The position numbers and the translations under genes were made by a program. This document shows, one piece after another, positions 9,467-23,787 of a stretch of DNA of 64,000 nucleotides. The notes beneath the pieces are model-generated. The model had not been told where the DNA came from, did not search any database, and saw only the letters and a program-made list of their open reading frames with translations. Within the stretch, counting starts at the first letter, position 1, and every line of letters starts with the position of its first letter. Source of the stretch: Klebsiella sp. RHBSTW-00484 (lineage in GTDB: Bacteria; Pseudomonadota; Gammaproteobacteria; Enterobacterales; Enterobacteriaceae); assembly GCF_013705725.1 (NCBI RefSeq), contig NZ_CP055481.1, forward strand, positions 1,612,001 through 1,676,000, in the 5' to 3' direction.

Positions 9467-10204
9467 TCAGGTGTTTTTGCTGTTTGCCGCAATGATTTTC
9501 GCGACCTTGTCAGCCTGAGCACTCATTTGCATTTGGCGGTAAGCGTTTTCCATCTTCGGCAGTGCATCGCGAGTGGCCTGAGTATCTGGATAGTTACGCA
9601 GCATGCCATCTACGCGGTTCACAACGGCAACCCACGCTCCGCGATCGGTGTAATAATCAACAACCGACAGTTCATACTTCGCCAGACGATCCTTCAGGAA
9701 CACCATACGTTTGTAGGCATCGGTTGAGTACTGGCTGTTCGGGTAACCACGAACCAGCTTGGAGAAGTCGGTAAAGGCATTGCGTGCATGTTGCGGATCG
9801 CGGTCGGAGCGATCGACACCGAAGAAACCTTGCAGCGCACTGTCATCCAACGCCATATTTGTCAGACCACGCATATAAATGACGTAATCAATGTTAGGAT
9901 GCGTAGGGTTCAGGCGCACAAAGCGATCGATGGCTGCTTGAGCCAGCGGAAGGTCCGCGTTTTTGTAGTACGCATAAATTAGATCCAACTGTACCTGTTG
10001 GGAATAGGGGCCGAAGGGATAACGGTTATCCAACGCTTCCAGTTGCGTTATTGCCTGTTTCCAGTTACCGTCCTGCAGCTTTTGCTGAGCGGTTGCGTAG
10101 ATCTCATTCGGCGGGTTATCGGGCACCTCTTCCTTTGAGCCAGAGCAACCCACCAAAGCCAGGCTCAGTGTGGCTGCTGCCACCAGGTATTTCATGCGCG
10201 TCAT
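9467..10204 (-). CDS. bamD: Outer membrane assembly lipoprotein BamD
   Basis: 245 aa, the E. coli length, nearly identical. There is a lipoprotein signal with lipobox ALVGC (Cys near 20), then five TPR-type repeats, with [18 protein letters not shown] and [14 protein letters not shown] segments. It is an essential subunit of the BAM complex that inserts beta-barrel proteins into the outer membrane and is anchored in the inner leaflet of that membrane. It is divergent from rluD and monocistronic with its own terminator. Confidence 0.97.
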   Translation of the reverse strand: MTRMKYLVAAATLSLALVGCSGSKEEVPDNPPNEIYATAQQKLQDGNWKQAITQLEALDNRYPFGPYSQQVQLDLIYAYYKNADLPLAQAAIDRFVRLNPTHPNIDYVIYMRGLTNMALDDSALQGFFGVDRSDRDPQHARNAFTDFSKLVRGYPNSQYSTDAYKRMVFLKDRLAKYELSVVDYYTDRGAWVAVVNRVDGMLRNYPDTQATRDALPKMENAYRQMQMSAQADKVAKIIAANSKNT

Positions 10205-10335
10205 GACGTTTTGACTTCCTCAAAATGTTTATGCGGGAGAATCTCTGTTCCTGCTCCCGATTAAGACCAGCTACAATAGCACACTATATTAAACGGCAAA
10301 GCCGTAAAACCCAACGTTAAACGAAGAAGCTGTAT

Positions 10336-11316
10336 ATGGCACAACGAGTACAACTCAACGCAACGGTGACCGAAAAACAACTCGGTCAACGCTTAGATCA
10401 GGCTTTGGCCGAATTGTTCCCGGATTATTCGCGTTCACGCATAAAAGAATGGATCCTCAACCAGAGAGTGCTGGTAAACGGCAATGTTAGCGACAAGCCG
10501 AAAGAGAAGGTGCTGGGGGGAGAGACGATTTCTGTCGATGTTGAAATCGAAGAAGAAGTCCGTTTTCAACCGCAGGATATTCCGCTCAATATCGTTTATG
10601 AAGATGATGACATCCTCGTAATTAACAAACCGCGCGGTTTAGTTGTACACCCCGGCGCGGGCAATCCTGACGGTACTGTGCTGAATGCGCTGCTGCATCA
10701 CTATCCGCTCATCGCCAATGTACCGCGTGCGGGTATCGTGCACCGTCTGGATAAAGACACCACCGGTTTGATGGTGGTGGCGAAAACTATCCCGGCGCAA
10801 ACCCGACTAGTGGAATCTCTGCAACTGCGTGAAATCACCCGTGAGTATGAAGCGGTAGCGATTGGTCACATGACGGCTGGGGGAATGGTTGAAGAACCGA
10901 TCAGTCGCCATCCTACCAAACGTACGCATATGGCGGTGCACCCAATGGGGAAACCGGCGGTGACGCATTATCGCATAATGGAGCATTTCCGCATTCATAC
11001 TCGTCTGCGTTTGCGCCTGGAAACCGGCCGTACGCACCAGATTCGTGTGCACATGGCGCATATCACCCATCCGCTGGTGGGCGATCAGGTTTACGGTGGT
11101 CGCCCGCGTCCGCCGAAAGGGGCTTCGGAAGAGTTCATTTCAGCGCTGCGTAAGTTCGATCGCCAGGCTCTGCATGCCACTATGCTGCGTTTATACCATC
11201 CGGTTAGCGGCATTGAGATGGAATGGCACGCGCCGATTCCGCAAGATATGGTTGATTTGATTGATGCCATGCGTGCTGATTTTGAAGACCATAAGGACGA
11301 TATCGACTGGTTATGA
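10336..11316 (+). CDS. rluD: 23S rRNA pseudouridine(1911/1915/1917) synthase RluD
   Basis: 326 aa. An N-terminal S4 RNA-binding domain (about 18-80) is followed by the RluA-family catalytic domain with the signature HRLDKDTTGLMVVAK, whose Asp (about 139) is the nucleophile, and RTHQIRVHMAH. It makes three pseudouridines in helix 69 of 23S rRNA, needed for proper 50S function and growth. It is co-transcribed with pgeF, whose ATG overlaps the rluD stop (ATGA). Confidence 0.97.
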   Translation: MAQRVQLNATVTEKQLGQRLDQALAELFPDYSRSRIKEWILNQRVLVNGNVSDKPKEKVLGGETISVDVEIEEEVRFQPQDIPLNIVYEDDDILVINKPRGLVVHPGAGNPDGTVLNALLHHYPLIANVPRAGIVHRLDKDTTGLMVVAKTIPAQTRLVESLQLREITREYEAVAIGHMTAGGMVEEPISRHPTKRTHMAVHPMGKPAVTHYRIMEHFRIHTRLRLRLETGRTHQIRVHMAHITHPLVGDQVYGGRPRPPKGASEEFISALRKFDRQALHATMLRLYHPVSGIEMEWHAPIPQDMVDLIDAMRADFEDHKDDIDWL

Positions 11317-12044
11317 CTAAATTGATTGTTCCGCAATGGGCTGCACCAGAAGGCGTGGCTGCCTGTAGTTCAACTCGTATTGGTGGGGTGAGTCAGTTTC
11401 CTTATGATTCACTCAACCTTGGCGCTCATTGTGGCGACAATCTACAGCACGTAGAAGAGAATCGTCGGCGGATGTTTGCCGCAGGCGGCCTGCCGTCATA
11501 TCCGGTGTGGCTGGAGCAAGTTCACGGCACGGCGGTACTAAAACTTGACGGCGGGCCGTATGAATCAAAACGCGCGGATGCTTCGTACTGCAATGTGCCA
11601 GGTACGGTATGTGCGGTAATGACAGCTGACTGCCTGCCGGTGCTTTTTTGTAACCGCGCAGGCACTGAGGTCGCGGCTGCTCATGCCGGCTGGCGTGGGC
11701 TATGCGAAGGCGTACTGGAAGAAACGGTCTCCTGTTTTGCCGATCAACCAGAAAATATCATGGCCTGGCTTGGCCCGGCTATTGGGCCGGAAGCATTTGA
11801 GGTTGGTGCGGAAGTACGTGAAGCCTTTATGGAAAAGGATGCCCAAGCGGAGAGCGCATTTCGTCCTACGGGCGAGAAATACCTCGCTAACATCTATCAA
11901 CTAGCTCGTCAGCGCCTGGCGAACGCCGGCGTGGAGCTGGTTTTCGGTGGCGACCGCTGTACTCTAAGTGAAAAGGATGATTTTTTCTCTTATCGTCGCG
12001 ACAAGGCGACAGGGCGTATGGCAAGTTTCATCTGGCTGATATAA
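11313..12044 (+). CDS. pgeF: Polyphenol oxidase-like peptidoglycan editing factor PgeF
   Basis: 243 aa, the usual length. DUF152/laccase-like fold with WLEQVHGTAV, TADCLPVLF, AAHAGWRGL and the Cys/His metal-site residues. In E. coli it removes wrongly incorporated L-Ser from UDP-MurNAc peptides, preventing peptidoglycan errors. It overlaps rluD by 4 nt and is followed by the clpB promoter region. Confidence 0.95.
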   Translation: MTKLIVPQWAAPEGVAACSSTRIGGVSQFPYDSLNLGAHCGDNLQHVEENRRRMFAAGGLPSYPVWLEQVHGTAVLKLDGGPYESKRADASYCNVPGTVCAVMTADCLPVLFCNRAGTEVAAAHAGWRGLCEGVLEETVSCFADQPENIMAWLGPAIGPEAFEVGAEVREAFMEKDAQAESAFRPTGEKYLANIYQLARQRLANAGVELVFGGDRCTLSEKDDFFSYRRDKATGRMASFIWLI

Positions 12045-12106
12045 CCTGCCGGACTAAGACGATCCAGAAGGCAGACTTATTTTTTTGCATAGTTCAGGTC
12101 TTTAAC

Positions 12107-12134
12107 CTTGAATAATTGAGGGATGACCTCATTT
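12107..12134 (+). promoter_or_regulatory. Sigma-32 heat-shock promoter of clpB
   Basis: CTTGAAT (-35) and CCTCATTT (-10) are 13 nt apart, matching CTTGAAA-N13-15-CCCCATNT. They lie 40 nt upstream of the clpB start, as in E. coli. Confidence 0.9.
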
Positions 12135-12173
12135 AATCTCCAGTAGCAAATTTGACCTGTTATGGGAGGAGTT

Positions 12174-14747
12174 ATGCGTCTGGATCGTCTTACCAATAAA
12201 TTCCAGCTTGCTCTTGCCGATGCCCAGTCGCTTGCACTTGGGCACGACAACCAATTCATCGAACCTCTTCATTTAATGAGCGCCTTGCTGAATCAGGAAG
12301 GGGGATCGGTACGTCCTTTATTAACTTCAGCTGGCATCAATGCTGGAGAGTTACGCACCAATATTGAACAAGCACTGAGCCGTTTACCCCAGGTGGAAGG
12401 TACCGGTGGTGATGTTCAACCATCACAGGATTTGGTGCGTATTCTGAACCTTTGCGACAAGCTGGCGCAAAAGAGAAAGGACAACTTTATTTCGTCAGAA
12501 CTGTTCGTTCTGGCGGCGCTTGAATCACGCGGTACGCTGACCGACCTTTTGAAATCCGCCGGAGCAACAACCGCCAATGTGAGTCAGGCGATTGAACAAA
12601 TGCGTGGAGGTGAAAGCGTGAACGATCAGGGTGCCGAAGACCAACGTCAGGCATTGAAAAAATTTACCGTCGATCTGACCGAGCGTGCCGAGCAGGGGAA
12701 GCTTGACCCGGTGATCGGCCGTGATGAAGAGATTCGCCGTACTATTCAGGTACTGCAGCGTCGTACCAAAAACAACCCTGTGCTCATTGGTGAACCAGGC
12801 GTCGGTAAAACGGCCATTGTTGAAGGACTGGCGCAGCGAATTGTGAATGGTGAGGTTCCGGAAGGCCTGAAAGGCCGTCGGGTACTGTCACTGGACATGG
12901 GCTCGCTGGTGGCTGGGGCTAAATATCGTGGCGAGTTTGAAGAGCGTCTAAAAGGTGTGCTTAGCGATCTAGCGAAACAGGAAGGTAACGTTATCCTGTT
13001 TATTGACGAGCTGCACACTATGGTGGGGGCTGGTAAGGCTGATGGCGCCATGGATGCCGGGAACATGCTGAAACCGGCACTGGCTCGTGGTGAACTGCAC
13101 TGCGTAGGCGCCACGACGCTGGACGAATATCGTCAGTACATCGAAAAAGATGCGGCGCTGGAACGTCGTTTCCAGAAGGTGTTCGTTGCTGAACCGACGG
13201 TAGAAGATACCATCGCAATTTTGCGTGGCCTTAAAGAACGTTATGAACTGCACCACCACGTTCAGATAACCGATCCGGCGATTGTTGCAGCGGCTACTTT
13301 ATCGCATCGCTACATCGCTGATCGGCAGTTGCCGGATAAAGCCATCGACTTGATTGATGAAGCGGCATCCAGCATCCGCATGCAGATTGACTCGAAGCCG
13401 GAAGAGCTCGATCGCCTCGACCGCCGTATTATCCAGCTCAAGCTGGAGCAGCAGGCGTTGAAGAAAGAGTCGGATGAAGCCAGTATCAAGCGGCTGGATA
13501 TGCTGAATGAAGAGCTGGCGGATAAAGAGCGTCAATATTCAGTATTAGAAGAAGAGTGGAAGGCTGAAAAAGCGTCACTCTCTGGAACCCAGACGATTAA
13601 GGCTGAGCTGGAGCAGGCAAAAATAGCCATTGAACAAGCACGTCGCGTCGGTGATCTGGCACGGATGTCTGAACTGCAATATGGCAAAATTCCTGAGCTG
13701 GAAAAACAGCTGGCGGCTGCAACTCAGTCTGAAGGCAAGACCATGCGCCTGTTGCGTAATAAAGTAACGGATGCAGAAATTGCGGAAGTGCTGGCTCGCT
13801 GGACCGGCATCCCTGTCGCCAGAATGCTGGAAGGTGAGCGCGAAAAGCTGTTGCGTATGGAACAGGACCTTCACCATCGCGTGATTGGTCAGAATGAGGC
13901 GGTTGAAGCGGTATCGAATGCGATTCGTCGTAGCCGTGCTGGCCTGTCCGATCCGAACCGACCGATTGGCTCATTCTTATTCCTTGGACCTACTGGTGTT
14001 GGTAAAACGGAACTTTGTAAAGCTCTGGCTAACTTCATGTTTGATAGCGACGATGCGATGGTTCGTATCGATATGTCCGAGTTTATGGAGAAACATTCCG
14101 TCTCGCGTTTGGTGGGGGCGCCTCCGGGATATGTCGGTTATGAAGAAGGTGGCTATCTGACTGAAGCGGTTCGCCGTCGTCCTTATTCCGTCATCCTGTT
14201 GGATGAAGTGGAAAAAGCGCATCCGGATGTCTTTAACATTCTGTTGCAGGTTCTGGATGATGGTCGTTTGACTGACGGGCAGGGCAGAACAGTCGACTTC
14301 CGTAATACGGTCGTCATTATGACTTCTAACCTTGGTTCGGATCTTATTCAGGAACGTTTCGGGGCGTTGGATTATGGCCATATGAAAGACATTGTTCTGG
14401 GGGTTGTTAGCCAAAGTTTCCGCCCGGAATTTATCAACCGTATTGATGAAGTCGTTGTATTCCACCCGCTGGGTGAAAAACACATTGCTTCAATTGCGCA
14501 GATTCAACTGCAGCGGTTGTACAAACGTCTGGAGGAGCGTGGTTATGAAGTCCGCATATCTGATGATGCGCTGAAGTTACTGAGCGAAAATGGTTACGAT
14601 CCTGTTTATGGTGCACGTCCACTGAAACGGGCTATCCAGCAACAGATCGAAAACCCGCTGGCACAGCAGATTCTTTCTGGGGAGCTGATTCCAGGGCAAG
14701 AAGTGCAATTAATCGTGAAAGACGATCGGATTGTGGCAGTGCAGTAA
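12174..14747 (+). CDS. clpB: ATP-dependent disaggregase ClpB
   Basis: 857 aa from MRLDRLTN, preceded by GGGAGGAG; a start four codons upstream overlaps that site and is rejected. Order: N domain (1-145), AAA+ D1 with Walker A GEPGVGKT (about 206-213), a coiled-coil M domain (about 410-520), AAA+ D2 with GPTGVGKT (about 605-612) and the pore loop GYVGYEEGG. The hexamer threads aggregated proteins with DnaK/DnaJ/GrpE help after heat stress. The conserved internal GTG at codon 149 should give the shorter ClpB80 form. It has a sigma-32 promoter and its own terminator. Confidence 0.98.
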   Translation: MRLDRLTNKFQLALADAQSLALGHDNQFIEPLHLMSALLNQEGGSVRPLLTSAGINAGELRTNIEQALSRLPQVEGTGGDVQPSQDLVRILNLCDKLAQKRKDNFISSELFVLAALESRGTLTDLLKSAGATTANVSQAIEQMRGGESVNDQGAEDQRQALKKFTVDLTERAEQGKLDPVIGRDEEIRRTIQVLQRRTKNNPVLIGEPGVGKTAIVEGLAQRIVNGEVPEGLKGRRVLSLDMGSLVAGAKYRGEFEERLKGVLSDLAKQEGNVILFIDELHTMVGAGKADGAMDAGNMLKPALARGELHCVGATTLDEYRQYIEKDAALERRFQKVFVAEPTVEDTIAILRGLKERYELHHHVQITDPAIVAAATLSHRYIADRQLPDKAIDLIDEAASSIRMQIDSKPEELDRLDRRIIQLKLEQQALKKESDEASIKRLDMLNEELADKERQYSVLEEEWKAEKASLSGTQTIKAELEQAKIAIEQARRVGDLARMSELQYGKIPELEKQLAAATQSEGKTMRLLRNKVTDAEIAEVLARWTGIPVARMLEGEREKLLRMEQDLHHRVIGQNEAVEAVSNAIRRSRAGLSDPNRPIGSFLFLGPTGVGKTELCKALANFMFDSDDAMVRIDMSEFMEKHSVSRLVGAPPGYVGYEEGGYLTEAVRRRPYSVILLDEVEKAHPDVFNILLQVLDDGRLTDGQGRTVDFRNTVVIMTSNLGSDLIQERFGALDYGHMKDIVLGVVSQSFRPEFINRIDEVVVFHPLGEKHIASIAQIQLQRLYKRLEERGYEVRISDDALKLLSENGYDPVYGARPLKRAIQQQIENPLAQQILSGELIPGQEVQLIVKDDRIVAVQ
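12606..12620 (+). promoter_or_regulatory. Internal ribosome binding site and GTG start for ClpB80
   Basis: GGAGGTGAAAGC directly precedes the GTG of codon 149. The short ClpB isoform in E. coli starts at Val149, and both the strong Shine-Dalgarno and the codon are kept here. Confidence 0.85.
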
Positions 14748-14758
14748 ATCACAAAACA

Positions 14759-14790
14759 ACAAAAACGAGCCCATCGGGCTCGTTTTTGTT
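14759..14790 (+). terminator. clpB terminator
   Basis: AAAAACGAGCCC and GGGCTCGTTTTT form a 12-bp stem with a short loop, the right arm ending in a T-run, 13 nt after the clpB stop. Confidence 0.95.
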
Positions 14791-14870
14791 TAAAAACCAG
14801 ACGATAATTTAAGCCGGACAAGGTTTTTGCTCGAAAAATAAACGGGTGGATCTTTTTTTTAAAATTCTCC

Positions 14871-14898
14871 TTGTCACTTCGGAATTACTCCCTATAAT
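14871..14898 (+). promoter_or_regulatory. rRNA operon promoter P1
   Basis: TTGTCA and TATAAT are 16 bp apart, followed by a GC-rich discriminator (GCGCTCCC) typical of stringently controlled rrn P1 promoters. An AT-rich stretch upstream (14835-14865) fits an UP element. The 441-nt gap from clpB to 16S holds the clpB terminator, P1, P2, boxA and the processing stem. Confidence 0.9.
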
Positions 14899-14978
14899 GC
14901 GCTCCCACTGACACGGCAGATGTGAATCACTTCACACAAACAGCCGGGTCGGTTGAAGAGAAAAACCTGAAAATAAGG

Positions 14979-15006
14979 TTGACTCTGAAAGAGGAAAGCG
15001 TAATAT
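14979..15006 (+). promoter_or_regulatory. rRNA operon promoter P2
   Basis: TTGACT and TAATAT are 16 bp apart, 108 bp downstream of P1, the standard tandem arrangement. Confidence 0.85.
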
Positions 15007-15044
15007 ACGCCACCTCGCAACGGTGAGCGAAAGCCGCGTTGCAC

Positions 15045-15056
15045 TGCTCTTTAACA
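15045..15056 (+). promoter_or_regulatory. boxA antitermination site in the rRNA leader
   Basis: TGCTCTTTAACA is the canonical rrn boxA, bound as RNA by NusB-NusE (S10). A short hairpin upstream (CACC...GGTG near 15010) is a candidate boxB. Confidence 0.9.
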
Positions 15057-15061
15057 ATTTA

Positions 15062-15082
15062 TCAGACAATCTGTGTGGGCAC
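15062..15082 (+). other. 16S processing stem, 5' arm
   Basis: TCAGACAATCTGTGTG is complementary to the segment at 16751-16771 downstream of 16S. The two pair to form the RNase III stem that loops out the 16S precursor. Confidence 0.85.
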
Positions 15083-15188
15083 TCAAAGTGACATGGATTC
15101 TTAACGTCGCAAGACGAAAAATGAATACCAAGTCTCTGAGTGAACATACGTAATTCATTACGAAGTTTAATTCACGAGCATCAAACTT

Positions 15189-16728
<1,540 letters not shown>

Positions 16729-16750
16729 CCTTAAAGAACCTGCCTTTGTA

Positions 16751-16771
16751 GTGCTCACACAGATTGTCTGA
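16751..16771 (+). other. 16S processing stem, 3' arm
   Basis: GTGCTCACACAGATTGTCTGA pairs with the leader arm before 16S to form the RNase III cleavage stem. Confidence 0.85.
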
Positions 16772-16813
16772 TGAATAGTAAATAGCAAGGCGTCTTGCGA
16801 TTGAGACTTCAGT

Positions 16814-16889
16814 GTCCCCTTCGTCTAGAGGCCCAGGACACCGCCCTTTCACGGCGGTAACAGGGGTTCGAATCCCCTAGGGGACGCCA
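16814..16889 (+). tRNA. gltW: tRNA-Glu (anticodon UUC)
   Basis: 76 nt, with a GTCCCCT/AGGGGAC acceptor stem, anticodon loop CTTTCAC with TTC, T-loop GGTTCGAATCC and an encoded CCA end. It sits in the 16S-23S spacer, as in E. coli rrnG (whose copy is named gltW). No integrated element is seen at its 3' end. Confidence 0.97.
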
Positions 16890-16963
16890 CTTGCTGGTTT
16901 GTGAGTGAAAGTCGCCGACCTCTATATCTCAAAACTAACTCAGTGAGTTACGTTTGAGATATT

Positions 16964-16976
16964 TGCTCTTTAAAAA
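16964..16976 (+). promoter_or_regulatory. boxA antitermination site before 23S
   Basis: TGCTCTTTAAAAA in the tRNA-23S spacer, the usual second boxA of enterobacterial rrn operons. Confidence 0.8.
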
Positions 16977-17107
16977 TCTGGATCAAGCTGAAAATTGAAA
17001 CGACACACTGTGTCTGTTCTCCGTAAATAAGAACAGAATGACGGTGTGTTCGAGTCTCTCAAATTTTTGCAGCACGAAGTGTTTTACGAAACATCTTCGG
17101 GTTGTGA

Positions 17108-20016
<2,909 letters not shown>

Positions 20017-20076
20017 ACAACGCCGAAGATGTTTTGGCGGAATTGAGAGAAGATTTTCAGCTTAGATTCAGAGTTG

Positions 20077-20198
20077 AGTAGGCAATAATTTACGCAGCAG
20101 CAAGGCGACAAGCGATGGAAAGGAAGGAGCATACTGAAGTATGTGACTGACTTTACGAGCGCGGGCAACGCGGCTGATGCGATAAAGAATTGCGTACT
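20077..20198 (+). repeat. ERIC-like imperfect palindrome in the 23S-5S spacer
   Basis: About 122 bp with paired ends (AGTAGGCAAT with ATTGCGTACT), arms (TTTACGCAGCAGC with GCTGATGCGATAAA) and a central hairpin CATACT-GA-AGTATG. Blocks such as AAGGCGACAAGCGA, GGAGC-TAC, GTATGTGACTG, ACGAGCGC and CAACGC follow the order of the ERIC consensus, but the core is diverged. It makes the spacer 196 nt, about twice what I recall for E. coli. It would be transcribed in every rRNA precursor. Confidence 0.65.
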
Positions 20199-20212
20199 GA
20201 GCACAAAGAATT

Positions 20213-20332
20213 TGCCTGGCGGCGACAGCGCGGTGGTCCCACCTGACCCCATGCCGAACTCAGAAGTGAAACGCCGTAGCGCCGATGGTAGTGTGGGGTC
20301 TCCCCATGTGAGAGTAGGGAACTGCCAGGCAT
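20213..20332 (+). rRNA. rrf: 5S ribosomal RNA
   Basis: 120 nt from TGCCTGGCGGC to CTGCCAGGCAT with the paired ends of 5S rRNA and the internal CCCCATGCCGAACTCAGAAG. It is the last gene of the operon; no distal tRNA follows. Confidence 0.98.
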
Positions 20333-20341
20333 TAATTAAGT

Positions 20342-20374
20342 GAAGAGCCCATCCTGACGGATGGGCTTTTTGCG
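20342..20374 (+). terminator. rRNA operon terminator
   Basis: AAGAGCCCATCC and GGATGGGCTTTTT form a strong GC stem with T-run, 10 nt after 5S. Confidence 0.95.
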
Positions 20375-20526
20375 TTTTTGCTGCATAAGAATCGATCTAT
20401 CAACGGCAGTATTTACATTCCTCTTTTGCAACATTAAAACCTGCTCAGCTTTACTCGCCGCCATATTTCACTTTTTCCTTGCCTACGTTCTGGCGTTAAT
20501 TTTGAAAAAATACCTCACCGGAAAAG

Positions 20527-20542
20527 TGTGACTATAATCACA
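20527..20542. promoter_or_regulatory. CRP-cAMP site upstream of kgtP
   Basis: TGTGACTATAATCACA is a perfect TGTGA-N6-TCACA. A TATAAC -10 at 20562-20567 would put the site centre about 41 bp upstream of the start point, a class II arrangement. The rest of the 317-nt gap between 5S and kgtP holds only the rrn terminator and AT-rich sequence. Confidence 0.8.
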
Positions 20543-20649
20543 TATAAAACAATAACAATTATATAACATTTTATTCACTAATTGATTTGCCGGAGTGCTG
20601 TGACACGCTCGACAAGGCAGATTGCCGTCTTTGCTGGAGCAGAATTATA

Positions 20650-21948
20650 ATGACAGAAGGTAGCATTAATGCACGTGGTTCACTCGAACAAGGGGATACC
20701 CGGCGTCGTATATGGGCAATAGTAGGTGCATCTTCAGGGAATCTGGTCGAATGGTTTGATTTTTATGTCTACTCATTCTGCTCTCTTTATTTTGCGCACA
20801 TCTTCTTCCCCTCTGGAAACACAACAACTCAATTGTTACAAACGGCAGGTGTGTTTGCTGCCGGTTTTCTGATGCGTCCGATAGGAGGCTGGTTGTTTGG
20901 TCGCATTGCCGATCGCCGTGGACGTAAAACCTCCATGCTTATTTCAGTTTGTATGATGTGTTTTGGTTCACTGGTGATCGCCTGTTTGCCAGGCTATGCA
21001 ACGATAGGCACATGGGCACCGGCGTTACTATTGCTGGCTCGTTTATTCCAGGGGCTTTCTGTTGGGGGGGAATATGGCACTAGTGCAACTTATATGAGTG
21101 AGGTCGCCATTGAGGGAAAGAAAGGCTTCTATGCCTCATTTCAATACGTCACTCTGATTGGTGGCCAACTACTGGCAGTACTTGTCGTTGTCGCTTTGCA
21201 GCAGATACTGAGTGATGAGGACCTTCATGCCTGGGGATGGCGTATACCTTTTGCCCTCGGTGCGGTGCTAGCCATCGTGGCCCTGTGGCTTCGTCGTCAA
21301 CTGGATGAAACCTCAAAGCAGGAAAATCGTGCGTTAAAAGAGGCGGGATCGTTTAAAGGGTTATGGCGTAACCGCAAGGCTTTTATGATGGTGCTGGGTT
21401 TCACCGCTGCCGGCTCGCTGAGTTTTTATACCTTTACAACCTATATGCAGAAGTATCTAGTGAATACGGCGGGCATGACGGCCAACACTGCCAGTATGAT
21501 TATGACCGCTGCGTTATTCGTATATATGCTGGTTCAGCCCCTTTTTGGTGCACTTTCAGATAAAATTGGCCGCCGTAGCTCGATGCTTTGTTTTGGTGTG
21601 CTGGTAACAATCTTCACTGTACCTATTTTGAATGCACTGCAAAAAGTGAGTTCGCCGTATGCGGCATTTGCCCTGGTAATATGTGCACTGCTCATAATTA
21701 GTTTCTATACCTCAATCAGCGGGATTCTGAAGGCAGAAATGTTTCCGGCCCAGGTGCGCGCGTTAGGGGTAGGGTTATCTTATGCAGTTGCCAACGCGCT
21801 GTTTGGCGGCTCGGCGGAATATGTTGCCCTGTCACTAAAGTCGGCCGGGATCGAGCACGCTTTTTACTGGTATGTCACCGTGATGGGGGTTATTGCTCTC
21901 TTGGTTTCTCTGGCATTACACCGTAAAGGTAAGGGCCTGCGTTTATAG
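20650..21948 (+). CDS. kgtP: Alpha-ketoglutarate permease KgtP
   Basis: 432 aa, the E. coli length, from the ATG after GGAGCAG; an upstream in-frame TTG would add 21 odd residues. MFS transporter of the metabolite:H+ symporter family with 12 TM helices; [13 protein letters not shown] near the N-terminus and the loop motif [10 protein letters not shown] are visible. It imports 2-oxoglutarate with protons. The first 20 residues differ from E. coli while the rest is nearly identical. It follows rrnG as in E. coli, and a strong CRP site suggests catabolite control. Confidence 0.97.
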   Translation: MTEGSINARGSLEQGDTRRRIWAIVGASSGNLVEWFDFYVYSFCSLYFAHIFFPSGNTTTQLLQTAGVFAAGFLMRPIGGWLFGRIADRRGRKTSMLISVCMMCFGSLVIACLPGYATIGTWAPALLLLARLFQGLSVGGEYGTSATYMSEVAIEGKKGFYASFQYVTLIGGQLLAVLVVVALQQILSDEDLHAWGWRIPFALGAVLAIVALWLRRQLDETSKQENRALKEAGSFKGLWRNRKAFMMVLGFTAAGSLSFYTFTTYMQKYLVNTAGMTANTASMIMTAALFVYMLVQPLFGALSDKIGRRSSMLCFGVLVTIFTVPILNALQKVSSPYAAFALVICALLIISFYTSISGILKAEMFPAQVRALGVGLSYAVANALFGGSAEYVALSLKSAGIEHAFYWYVTVMGVIALLVSLALHRKGKGLRL

Positions 21949-21949
21949 G

Positions 21950-22276
21950 CTATTGGTGTGCTAACTGCCATACGGCGAAGCCCGTAGTCGCACCAGCCAC
22001 ATCCCAGGCGAAATCTTTCCAACTCCAGCCGCTTCCTGCGGGGCGGCTGTCCCACAACTCTTTAGATGCACCTAAACTCACGGAAAACATAAAACCGATA
22101 GCGGCACTACGATCGCGGCTATAACCCTGGTGCTGGGCATATTCATTACCTGCAGCAGAGAGCATTGCTGAGGCGAGGAAATGCTGTGCTTTATCCTGGC
22201 CTTTCCAGGAGTCATTAGCCATATGACTGCAACCGGTTAGCAATAATAGCAGAGCGATAATCACGATAATGCGCAT
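21950..22276 (-). CDS. yfiM: Lipoprotein YfiM
   Basis: 108 aa with a short signal peptide and lipobox LLTGC (Cys near 16), then a conserved domain with [28 protein letters not shown] and a [13 protein letters not shown] segment. It is a putative lipoprotein of unknown function (YfiM/DUF2279-like). It is convergent with kgtP, with 1 nt between the stops, and lies downstream of pssA, separated by that gene's terminator. Confidence 0.9.
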   Translation of the reverse strand: MRIIVIIALLLLLTGCSHMANDSWKGQDKAQHFLASAMLSAAGNEYAQHQGYSRDRSAAIGFMFSVSLGASKELWDSRPAGSGWSWKDFAWDVAGATTGFAVWQLAHQ

Positions 22277-22285
22277 ATAAAATCC

Positions 22286-22310
22286 ACAAAAAACCCCACA
22301 TATAGTGGGG
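22286..22310 (-). terminator. pssA terminator
   Basis: CCCCAC and GTGGGG flank a 5-nt loop, with a T-run on the minus strand, 8 nt after the pssA stop and 10 nt before the yfiM start. Confidence 0.88.
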
Positions 22311-22317
22311 CGGAAAT

Positions 22318-23673
22318 TCAGAGGATACGGCTAATAAGACGGTCGATTCGGATACGTCTCAAGCGTCGAATTAGCTTGCGAACTTTTACCGGGTAATCAG
22401 CAATGCTTTGCAAATCACGGTAGTGTTGGACGATTGTCGTATGCTTGCGAATGAGATTAAGTTCTTTTTCACGCATTGCGCCAAGTTGATGTTTCGGATC
22501 GTGGATAAGAATGGCATTTTCCAGATCAAGTCGCCATGCGCGAGGGTTCAGGTTATTCCCAGTCAGCAACATCCATTCGTCATCAACCCACATGCCTTTC
22601 AGGTGGTAGCTGTTATCGTCATCTTTCCATAAACGGACAATCAGTTGGTCAGTATTGACATAATACTGCAGTCGACTCAGGAAGCGACGCAGATTAATTT
22701 CATAGAGATAGGGAAGTGCGCCGATGATTTTAAACGGCTGATCTTCTGGGATATAGAAATCGTTGGCCGTTTTATCGCCGACAATAATTTCAACTTTCTT
22801 TCCGCTACGTAGTAGTTGAATGATATTACGCACTAGTAGAGCAGGTAGGTTGAAATAAGGTGTGCAGATGGTCAGCTTGTGCTCCGCACAGGGCATTAGA
22901 TGGAAGATAGTTTTATTTAGCAGGCTTGATTTGCCTAAGCCAACCAGTGGTGTTACTGATAACTGATCTTCATCGGCGTCGCCGAGAAAATGATAGCTGC
23001 TATCGCGAAGTTCCTGACGATACTGACGGATATCATTTTTGATTTCCGGACTTTTCGGTCGATCGGCTTTGTCCAGGCGATTAACCCCACGACCTTGCAC
23101 CAGGTTATTCTCAACCCAATCGAACATAACATCGGCCATTTTACCGTTGCGAATGCACTGGTAGCGGTCATAGCGATACTTATCGTGTTGATGCAGGTAA
23201 ACATCATTCAGACTCGCGCCGCTGTAGAGAACACAATCATCAACGATAAAACCTTTGAAATGGAGAACGCCGAGTGCCTCCCGGGTATTTACCGGAACGC
23301 CATAAACCGGAATATCGACGCCGGGATTTTCCTGTGCCATACGGCAATACCAATCGGCATTGGTGTTTGAGGCCGCGGCACCTATACGACCACGCTGGGC
23401 TCGATGCCAGTCGACCAGTATCCGAACATCTAATTCTGGACGCTGACGTTTAGCGTCATACAGTGCCTGCAAAATTCCTTTGCCGCCATCATCCTGTTCC
23501 AGATAGAGCGCAATAATGCAAATACGCTGGGTGGCTTGAGCTATCTTTGCCAGTAACGCTTGCCGAAAATCTGCGGGAGCGTAAAAGAACTCGATATCAT
23601 CAACTGACTGAGAAAGCTTAGGGAGTTGGGCAAGGTGTTGTTGATGTTTATTACGTTTAAATTTTGACAACAT
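22318..23673 (-). CDS. pssA: CDP-diacylglycerol-serine O-phosphatidyltransferase PssA
   Basis: 451 aa from ATG; the codon before it is an in-frame GTG. Phospholipase D superfamily with two HKD-type motifs, [18 protein letters not shown] and [19 protein letters not shown], and a very basic C-terminus ([14 protein letters not shown]) that binds membrane or ribosomes. It makes phosphatidylserine, the precursor of phosphatidylethanolamine. It is alone in its transcript between patZ and yfiM. Confidence 0.97.
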   Translation of the reverse strand: MLSKFKRNKHQQHLAQLPKLSQSVDDIEFFYAPADFRQALLAKIAQATQRICIIALYLEQDDGGKGILQALYDAKRQRPELDVRILVDWHRAQRGRIGAAASNTNADWYCRMAQENPGVDIPVYGVPVNTREALGVLHFKGFIVDDCVLYSGASLNDVYLHQHDKYRYDRYQCIRNGKMADVMFDWVENNLVQGRGVNRLDKADRPKSPEIKNDIRQYRQELRDSSYHFLGDADEDQLSVTPLVGLGKSSLLNKTIFHLMPCAEHKLTICTPYFNLPALLVRNIIQLLRSGKKVEIIVGDKTANDFYIPEDQPFKIIGALPYLYEINLRRFLSRLQYYVNTDQLIVRLWKDDDNSYHLKGMWVDDEWMLLTGNNLNPRAWRLDLENAILIHDPKHQLGAMREKELNLIRKHTTIVQHYRDLQSIADYPVKVRKLIRRLRRIRIDRLISRIL

Positions 23674-23787
23674 CACAGTGCGTTTCTTCTCTGTTTATTG
23701 AAGGGTCTTCTGTACCATGCAGACGACGTAAGCGGGCAATAATACCATTACTACCCGTTAAAGTAGTCAACAATTGCGCTCACCCGT

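Noticed and set aside
11900..12173. sRNA RyfD near pgeF/clpB
   Set aside because: I recall an E. coli sRNA in this area, but see no terminator or conserved structure here that supports it.
16814..16889. tRNA-Glu as an attachment site of an integrated element
   Set aside because: It is flanked by normal rRNA spacer, and no integrase or repeated tRNA end is seen.
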